Assembly: GCA_964408125.1 (NCBI GenBank)
Contig: CAYOYC010000023.1
Span: forward strand, 1 to 9,994
DNA from: CABMGO01 sp964408125
GTDB taxonomy: Archaea; Nanobdellota; Nanobdellia; Pacearchaeales; GW2011-AR1
Direction: 5' to 3'
DNA: 9,994 nucleotides
Part shown: in pieces, positions 5,801 to 9,994 of the stretch
Position numbering within the stretch: position 1 is the stretch's first letter
Layout: each line of letters opens with the position of its first letter
Program-made: the position numbers and the translations under genes
Notes under the pieces: generated by a model
Told to the model about the DNA's origin: nothing
What the model saw: the letters and a program-made list of their open reading frames with translations, nothing else
The model's database searches: none

Positions 5801-6277
5801 ATGGTAGTTTCACTTGCACCAATTGCTACGATAATGCCAGTTATTTCTTTCTTATTTGTGTTTATTTTGATTTATGCTTTGTTTATTAAAACGAAGGTTT
5901 TGGGAGATAATGTTTGGACGGCCTTATTTTTATCTCTAATAATTGCATCTTTTTTTATTGTAAATGTTGATTTGGTTGAATTTACAAAGATGAGTATTTC
6001 TTGGTTTGTTGTGTTTATTGTTTGCGTATTTTTAATACTACTTGTATTGGGTTTTGTTGGAGATGATACTCTGAAAGTTTTTACAGGGAATAAGTCTATT
6101 GCGGGGATTATTGTTGCTTTAGTAGTTATAGTGTTTGTTATTTCTTCAATGTATACCTTTAATTGGGCAATAAATTGGGATAAAATACAGGGTTGGGTTG
6201 ATAAAGACTGGTTTGGGATGGTGGCTTTGATTATAGTTGCAGGAATTGTTTCTTTTGTTTTAACGAAGAAAAAATAA
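5801..6277 (+). CDS. Five-helix membrane protein, paralogue C
   Basis: A 158-residue, highly hydrophobic protein with helices at about 10-29, 38-55, 66-86, 98-116 and 138-154, ending in basic TKKK. Its first helix and loop, ISFLFVFILIYALFIKTKVL followed by Gly-Asp, are a diverged version of the motif in paralogues A and B (hydrophobic helix, Lys-Ser/Thr-Lys/Gln, Ile/Val, Phe/Leu, Gly-Asp/Glu). Its KIQGWVDKDW resembles IRGWYND in paralogue A. It lacks the DGM loop motif. The ATG is one base after the stop of paralogue B, so the two are surely cotranscribed and possibly translationally coupled; a weak AAGGT precedes the ATG by 5 nt. It ends in a shared bidirectional terminator. No known function. 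Confidence 0.82.
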   Translation: MVVSLAPIATIMPVISFLFVFILIYALFIKTKVLGDNVWTALFLSLIIASFFIVNVDLVEFTKMSISWFVVFIVCVFLILLVLGFVGDDTLKVFTGNKSIAGIIVALVVIVFVISSMYTFNWAINWDKIQGWVDKDWFGMVALIIVAGIVSFVLTKKK

Positions 6278-6288
6278 AATTATTTTTT
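6269..6288. terminator. Bidirectional terminator built from both stop codons
   Basis: AAAAAATAA (6269-6277), two A, then TTATTTTTT (6280-6288) is a perfect 9-bp inverted repeat. Each arm contains the TAA stop of one of the two convergent genes, whose stops are only 2 bp apart. Each strand therefore has a six-T run just past its stop, which suits archaeal T-tract termination in both directions. Confidence 0.6.
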
Positions 6289-6915
6289 AGAATTAGCCTT
6301 CTTTAGCTCGTTATAATTATCAATTAAAGGATTCATTAGTTTGGAAACAGTACCGTGAAGGTTTTCTAGGTCTTTGTGTATAAGCGCGTTAGATTGCCCA
6401 AACTCACCTATTTTTCCTATAATTGCTCTTTGAAGGCCGTCTATGGTTAGCTCTATCCTTTTTAATCTTTCTTTTAGTTCGTTTATATCGTCTTCTGCTT
6501 TATTTTTGAAATCAACAACTGGTTTTATTTTTTGACTAATTTCCTTTAATTTTTCAGAGATAATTCTATCTACTATTTCAGTAATAGTTTCAATACTCAT
6601 TTGAGATTGATTTTGATCTGGGTAGGAATATTGTTGTTGATTTGGGTCTGTATATTGTTGCTGATTCGGATCCGTATATTGCTGAGGAGCATATTGTTGC
6701 GGAGCATATTCTTGTTGTGGTTCTGGAGCCGGCTGGCTATAGCTTTCTTGATATTCTTGCCCTGTATCTTGTGAAACTGCCATTTTTATTTTTGCTTGAG
6801 AGATTGAGTCTGAAATATCCTTAGGCGAAATCCCCTCATTTTTTAATGTTTTTATTATATCATTATCCGACATACCTTGTTGTTGCATTTGAACGACTTT
6901 ATCAACATAAGCCAT
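6280..6915 (-). CDS. Coiled-coil protein with N-terminal helical module and PQQY-rich linker
   Basis: A 211-residue soluble protein in three parts. Residues 1-45 form two or three short helices (VVQMQQQGMSDNDIIKTLKN, then GISPKDISDSISQAKIK), a small UBA/HTH-like pattern I have seen at the start of many uncharacterised DPANN proteins. Residues about 48-105 are a disordered linker rich in Gln, Pro and Tyr with tandem units APQQY x2 and TDPNQQQY x2. Residues about 106-205 are long helices with heptad-like spacing (DDINELKERLKRIELTIDGL), consistent with a coiled coil. There is no membrane segment. It is the second gene of a two-gene operon, its ATG one base after the stop of the upstream coiled-coil gene. 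Divergence from the secretion ATPase gene suggests a cytoplasmic scaffold, loosely like archaellum FlaC/D/E proteins, but no homology to those is shown. Confidence 0.85.
   Translation of the reverse strand: MAYVDKVVQMQQQGMSDNDIIKTLKNEGISPKDISDSISQAKIKMAVSQDTGQEYQESYSQPAPEPQQEYAPQQYAPQQYTDPNQQQYTDPNQQQYSYPDQNQSQMSIETITEIVDRIISEKLKEISQKIKPVVDFKNKAEDDINELKERLKRIELTIDGLQRAIIGKIGEFGQSNALIHKDLENLHGTVSKLMNPLIDNYNELKKANSKK
6628..6705 (-). repeat. In-frame tandem repeats encoding APQQY and TDPNQQQY units
   Basis: Two consecutive 15-bp units (APQQY, residues 71-80) and two consecutive 24-bp units (TDPNQQQY, residues 81-96) lie within the coiled-coil gene. Repeat number could change by replication slippage without altering the reading frame, which would tune linker length. 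Confidence 0.75.
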
Positions 6916-6916
6916 G

Positions 6917-7357
6917 TTAATTATTTGTTTCCTTAGTTTTTATTCCTTTTGATTTGGTATTAGTTTCATTTGTTGGAGTTGCATATAGCGTTTCTGGAGG
7001 TGTTTGACTACTTTGCTTCATCTCTTCCAAATCTTTTTTTCTTACAAAATCAAGCGGCTGAAAGTCTTTCAACATTCTCTCTACTAGAATGATTTCGTCT
7101 TTTCTAACAAAATTGTTCATTTCAGACAGTAGAGATTGCACAGATGTGTTCAATTTTTTTGTTTCTAATGTCAACGATGAATTTTGTTTTTCTATTTGAG
7201 AAATACGTTGTTCCATATTTTCTTTTATATCTATTAAATTGTTGTTTATTAACAAAATTCTTTCTTTAAGAGAACTTGTCCGTTCTTCTAAATCTCTTAT
7301 TCTCGTTCCTAAATCTGAAAGTAGAAATTGCAGTTGAGTATCTTGTTGTTCAGCCAT
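6917..7357 (-). CDS. Coiled-coil protein with duplicated FVRK motif
   Basis: A 146-residue hydrophilic protein. Residues about 8-80 are a continuous heptad-like coiled coil (LGTRIRDLEERTSSLKERI and following). It is followed by two similar short segments, NNFVRKDEII (81-90) and LDFVRKKDLE (102-111), 21 residues apart, then a Thr/Pro/Lys-rich disordered tail. No membrane segment or enzyme motif is present. It is the first gene of a two-gene operon with the PQQY-linker coiled-coil protein and diverges from the secretion ATPase gene. A shared complex of the two coiled-coil proteins is likely from layout. A scaffold role next to the ATPase, in the way FlaC/D/E work in archaella, is a guess. The ATG is 26.5 bp from a TATAAATA box, consistent with a leaderless or nearly leaderless mRNA. 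Confidence 0.85.
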   Translation of the reverse strand: MAEQQDTQLQFLLSDLGTRIRDLEERTSSLKERILLINNNLIDIKENMEQRISQIEKQNSSLTLETKKLNTSVQSLLSEMNNFVRKDEIILVERMLKDFQPLDFVRKKDLEEMKQSSQTPPETLYATPTNETNTKSKGIKTKETNN

Positions 7358-7379
7358 CTTTTATATTACATGTTTTAAG

Positions 7380-7387
7380 TATTTATA
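7380..7387 (-). promoter_or_regulatory. TATA box of the coiled-coil operon
   Basis: Minus-strand TATAAATA is centred 26.5 bp upstream of the ATG at 7357, so a leader of zero or one base is predicted. Confidence 0.5.
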
Positions 7388-7424
7388 AGAGTTTGGGGAG
7401 GTGTTGTTTACAATATACAAATCT

Positions 7425-7432
7425 TTTAATAT
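7425..7432 (+). promoter_or_regulatory. Possible TATA box of the secretion ATPase gene
   Basis: TTTAATAT is centred 34.5 bp from the ATG at 7463 and would give a transcription start near 7454 and a leader of about 9 nt. That leader would carry GTGAT (7453-7457), a partial Shine-Dalgarno match, 5 nt before the ATG. This is weaker than the other promoters in the window. Confidence 0.3.
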
Positions 7433-7462
7433 GTAGAAAATATCAAATTTATGTGATAAAAG

Positions 7463-9733
7463 ATGATGTTTAAAGAGGGAACGGCTTTGTATTCATATGA
7501 AGTCTTAAGTGAATCCGGTGAAAATGTAATGTATATTAATTATCTTGGAGATTCCTCTGTGCCATCAATAGCAGATTCTCCGGAGGTTATGGCCAGGACT
7601 ATCGATGCACTTGCAGAAAATTCTAGCATAACAAGAGTTGTTTTGGTTCAACAAAGAAATTATTCGTATAATTTTTCACAGGTTCAAATGCTGGTCGAAA
7701 TAGCATCCCTTTACAATTTTTTAACAAAACAAGAGCAGATATTATCAAGTGAAAAATTATCGTTTGTTCCAGATTTTCCGAAGGCATATAATACCTTAAA
7801 TTATTTAATTAATACATTGTTGAAATATGATCCGATTCAATCATATAGGGTACTGAAGGCCACTGTCGTTGAGCAAAAGATTGCACAATCTAAGGGTATG
7901 AATAATGAGCAATATATTTGGTTGCTTGAAAAAATTCTCGGGTATTTTGAGAATTTAGGAATAATAAAAAAATACAATGAATGTATTGAGCAGGGATACT
8001 CGGATAATAGAGAAATATATTCTAGAATATTAAGGCCAGATATTATGCCTAATTTTACGTTTACTAGAATGATTTCTCGTGTTCCGGAAGATGCAGAGAT
8101 TATAGACCAATATGAAATTGCGAGCGGATATGAAAAAAGTACAGTAACGGTGCTTAAGGAACCAAATAAAGCAAAATTAATTTATAATTTAGCGCCCCCA
8201 GAATATTCCCTAAAGGAAGAGCATCATAATTTGCTTAATTTAGCTAGAAATGTTTTGATAGAGCATAGGCCGACCCAGGAGGAGTTTAATGATGTTGAGA
8301 GAACTAGGCAGGTTTTTTTAAATGTTGCTCGTGATTTGTTGCAAGATTTGGCAAATAGTAAAAGCATAACATTAAGCTACCAGGACGTTAATAGACTTGC
8401 GTATATTCTAGTTAGATATACAATTGGGTTTGGTGTTCTAGAAGTTTTATTGCAAGATGAAAAATTACAAGATATTTCTTTAAATGCACCAGTTGCCTTA
8501 TCAAATATTTTTATTAGACACAATGATTATGAAGAGTGTTCTACAAATATCATTGTTTCTCAGGAGGATGTTGATTCTTGGGCGGCTAAGTTTAGAATGC
8601 TTTCAGGCAGGGCGTTAGATGAAGCGAACCCTATTTTAGATACGAGTTTAAATTTAAGTGATTTTAGCGCGAGAGTTGCGATTATACAACAGCCACTTTC
8701 GGTTGGAGGACTTGCATATTCATTGAGAAGACACAGAAATAAGCCGTGGACATTGCCGCTATTTATGAAGAATAAAATGATTGATGGGCTTGGTGCAGGG
8801 TTAATGAGTTTTTTGGTTGATGGAGCAAGAACAATGTTGATTGCTGGAACGCGTAGTTCTGGTAAAACTTCTGTATTGGGTGCGTTAATGTTAGAGATTA
8901 TGCCTCGTTATAGAGTTATTACTATAGAAGATACTCCGGAATTGCCAGTAGATGCCATGAGAAAACTGGATTATAATATTTTATCGATGAAGGTTAGGAG
9001 TGCATTGACAGGAGAAACAACTGAGGTTTCTGCCGAAGAAGGGATAAGATCGTCGTTAAGATTGGGAGATTCTTCATTAATAGTTGGAGAAATTAGAAGT
9101 AATGAGGCGAAGGCGCTTTATGAAGCAATGAGAATTGGTGCGTTGGCTAATGTAGTTGCGGGAACCATTCATGGTTCGTCTCCGTATTCTATTTTTGATA
9201 GAGTTGTAAATGACTTAGGAGTTCCTGTAACTTCGTTTAAGGCAACAGATTGCATCCTAGTTGCTAATCCAGTTAAATCTCCGGATGGAATGAAGTCATG
9301 GAGAAGAGTGTTGAGTATTTCTGAAGTTAGAAAACATTGGACCAAAGATCCGTTGGTCGAAGGAGGATTCGTAGATTTAATGAAGTATGAGGTTAAGGAG
9401 GATAAGTTGAAACCATCTGAGGATTTAATAAATGGAGATTCCGAGATGATTAAAGATATAGCTTCAAACGTAAAGGGATGGGCGGGGAATTGGGATGCGG
9501 TGTGGGATAATATTTTATTGAGACAGAAAATAAAAGAAGAAACTGTTTCTTTTGCTGAAAAAACTGAAAATCCAGAGTTGTTAGAAGCTGAATTCACTGT
9601 TCGTTCAAATAATGCGTTTCATCAAATTTCCGAGAAGATAATGACGGAAGTCGGGTTACCTATGGCGGATAGGGTTTTTCCAGAATGGAAGAAGTGGCTT
9701 GAGAAAGAGAGTAAAAGGATGGTTAAAATATAG
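7463..9733 (+). CDS. Type II/IV secretion (archaeal pilus/archaellum-type) ATPase
   Basis: A 756-residue GspE/VirB11/TadA-superfamily ATPase, the hexameric motor that powers assembly of type IV pilus-like filaments at the inner face of the membrane. Catalytic signatures are intact: Walker A GTRSSGKTS (462-470, Lys468), Asp box ITIEDTPELP (486-495), Walker B SLIVGEIR (538-545, Glu543) and His box AGTIHGSS (566-573). Residues 300-440 are the N2-like linking domain, with the family's DISLNAP (337-343) and QQPLSVGGLAYSLRR (409-423). A long N-terminal region (1-300) of mixed alpha/beta character and a helical C-terminal extension (about 620-756) make it much longer than FlaI, which is usually about 550 residues. 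ATG codons at 7463 and 7466 are equivalent choices. No FlaJ/TadC-type platform gene follows. The divergent neighbours are coiled-coil proteins. Pilus, archaellum and other secretion systems cannot be separated from this sequence alone. Confidence 0.93.
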   Translation: MMFKEGTALYSYEVLSESGENVMYINYLGDSSVPSIADSPEVMARTIDALAENSSITRVVLVQQRNYSYNFSQVQMLVEIASLYNFLTKQEQILSSEKLSFVPDFPKAYNTLNYLINTLLKYDPIQSYRVLKATVVEQKIAQSKGMNNEQYIWLLEKILGYFENLGIIKKYNECIEQGYSDNREIYSRILRPDIMPNFTFTRMISRVPEDAEIIDQYEIASGYEKSTVTVLKEPNKAKLIYNLAPPEYSLKEEHHNLLNLARNVLIEHRPTQEEFNDVERTRQVFLNVARDLLQDLANSKSITLSYQDVNRLAYILVRYTIGFGVLEVLLQDEKLQDISLNAPVALSNIFIRHNDYEECSTNIIVSQEDVDSWAAKFRMLSGRALDEANPILDTSLNLSDFSARVAIIQQPLSVGGLAYSLRRHRNKPWTLPLFMKNKMIDGLGAGLMSFLVDGARTMLIAGTRSSGKTSVLGALMLEIMPRYRVITIEDTPELPVDAMRKLDYNILSMKVRSALTGETTEVSAEEGIRSSLRLGDSSLIVGEIRSNEAKALYEAMRIGALANVVAGTIHGSSPYSIFDRVVNDLGVPVTSFKATDCILVANPVKSPDGMKSWRRVLSISEVRKHWTKDPLVEGGFVDLMKYEVKEDKLKPSEDLINGDSEMIKDIASNVKGWAGNWDAVWDNILLRQKIKEETVSFAEKTENPELLEAEFTVRSNNAFHQISEKIMTEVGLPMADRVFPEWKKWLEKESKRMVKI

Positions 9734-9780
9734 TTTTCATTAGCTTTAAAAATACACATTTCTCGTTATTAATATGTACA

Positions 9781-9822
9781 CCCGAGAAGCTTTGCTCCGG
9801 AATAAAATCTGGGGCTCTCGGG
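9781..9822. ncRNA. Candidate GC-rich structured RNA (42-nt bulged hairpin)
   Basis: CCCGAGA (9781-9787) pairs with TCTCGGG (9816-9822). After a one-sided 6-nt bulge (9788-9793), GCTCCGGA (9794-9801) pairs with TCTGGGGC (9808-9815) around the loop ATAAAA. That is 15 bp in an otherwise AT-rich intergenic region. No T-run follows, so it is not a plain terminator of the ATPase gene. Read on +, a TATA-like TTTAAAAA at 9745-9752 would start transcription near 9774. Read on -, TTATAATT (9847-9854) would start near 9825, and an ACA follows the stem. The strand is undecided. Archaeal H/ACA RNA was considered, but no kink-turn or k-loop is visible. Confidence 0.4.
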
Positions 9823-9835
9823 ACTAAATTCTAAA

Positions 9836-9843
9836 TATTTAAA
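9836..9843 (+). promoter_or_regulatory. TATA box of the RHH-like gene
   Basis: TATTTAAA is centred 31.5 bp from the ATG at 9871, which predicts a transcription start near 9865 and a leader of about 6 nt. The start would fall inside the palindrome at 9856-9870. Confidence 0.5.
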
Positions 9844-9855
9844 TAGTAATTATAA

Positions 9856-9870
9856 GTTACTTAAAGTAAC
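9856..9870. promoter_or_regulatory. Perfect 15-bp palindrome, likely operator
   Basis: GTTACTT (9856-9862), a single A, then AAGTAAC (9864-9870) ends on the base before the ATG and spans the predicted transcription start. Ribbon-helix-helix regulators commonly bind such inverted repeats at their own promoters. Binding here would block RNA polymerase, so autorepression is the simplest reading (inference). Confidence 0.5.
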
Positions 9871-9994
9871 ATGGTTGGTGGTAAAATTACTAAAGATGCG
9901 GTTGTAAAGATAGATTTTAAAATTTTGAGAAATGTAGAAGAGTTTATTAACAAAAAAAGCAATAAATTGAAATATGTAAACAAAAAGCAGTTTA
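9871..9994 (+). CDS. Ribbon-helix-helix-like DNA-binding protein, N-terminal part
   Basis: The first 41 residues of a gene cut by the window end. After MVGGKITKDA there is a short strand VVKIDF, then an amphipathic helix ILRNVEEFINKKSNK, a turn LKYVN and the start of a second helix KKQF. This order fits the ribbon-helix-helix fold, in which the strands of a dimer enter the DNA major groove. The palindrome and TATA box directly upstream fit an autoregulated repressor or an antitoxin. Whether a toxin gene follows cannot be seen. The family call rests on pattern only. Confidence 0.6.
   Translation, partial: MVGGKITKDAVVKIDFKILRNVEEFINKKSNKLKYVNKKQF

Noticed and set aside
7397..7403. GGAGGTG, a strong Shine-Dalgarno-like sequence on the + strand
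   Set aside because: No convincing reading frame follows; a TTG-initiated frame ends after about 12 codons at TAG. It lies between divergent promoters and is probably chance.
9169..9597. 142-codon open frame antisense to the ATPase gene
   Set aside because: It overlaps a strongly conserved ATPase coding region, is low-complexity Ser/Leu-rich and has no promoter or ribosome binding site. It is a codon-bias shadow.
9781..9822. tRNA or tRNA fragment
   Set aside because: There is no T-loop consensus, no acceptor stem partner and no 7-nt anticodon loop. The hairpin has a hexaloop and one-sided bulge instead.
1..9994. CRISPR arrays, insertion sequences, integrases and attachment sites
   Set aside because: I found no regularly spaced repeats, transposase or integrase motifs, or terminal inverted repeats with target duplications.

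Overview
This AT-rich window looks like chromosome from an archaeon, most likely a DPANN lineage such as Woesearchaeota, Pacearchaeota or another Nanoarchaeota-like group. That placement is inferred from gene content and promoters, since there is no rRNA or other phylogenetic marker. The supporting signs are archaeal TATA boxes about 25 bp upstream of start codons, a Hef/FANCM-type helicase, a small PRC-barrel protein, a VirB11/TadA-like secretion ATPase with an archaeal-style long N-terminus, a DUF5654-like protein and very compact gene packing. I see no tRNA, rRNA, CRISPR array, insertion sequence or integrase.

Left part (1-3900). An M16 zinc peptidase (+, 92-1282) converges on a stand-alone Hef-like SF2 helicase (-, 1437-2975). 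A divergent promoter pair then drives the helicase and a 56-residue two-helix membrane protein (+, 3060-3230), which is the only gene here with a full Shine-Dalgarno site. That small gene ends in a hairpin plus T-tract facing a six-helix membrane protein related to site-2 (M50) proteases but lacking the HExxH zinc motif (-, 3265-3900).

Central part (4002-7357). A PRC-barrel protein and a five-helix membrane protein form one transcription unit (4002-4784). A DUF5654-like two-helix protein lies on the other strand (4829-5107). Two further five-helix membrane proteins follow, one base apart (5272-6277). The three five-helix proteins share an N-terminal motif and appear to be paralogues. They converge through a perfect 9-bp inverted repeat, carrying both stop codons, on a pair of coiled-coil proteins (-, 6280-7357), one of which has a PQQY-rich tandem-repeat linker.

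Right part (7463-9994). A 756-residue type II/IV secretion-type ATPase diverges from the coiled-coil pair. No FlaJ/TadC platform gene follows it. Instead there is a GC-rich 42-nt hairpin (candidate structured RNA), then a promoter with a perfect 15-bp palindrome touching the ATG of a truncated ribbon-helix-helix-like gene (9871 onward).

Working model (inference): the ATPase, the coiled-coil pair and the three small membrane paralogues may belong to one cell-surface or secretion apparatus of DPANN archaea, with the PRC-barrel protein as an accessory. The left-hand genes (M16, M50-like, helicase) look like unrelated housekeeping or acquired functions. At seven gene starts the TATA centre lies 25.5-26.5 bp from the ATG, which predicts mostly leaderless mRNAs and helps choose start codons.
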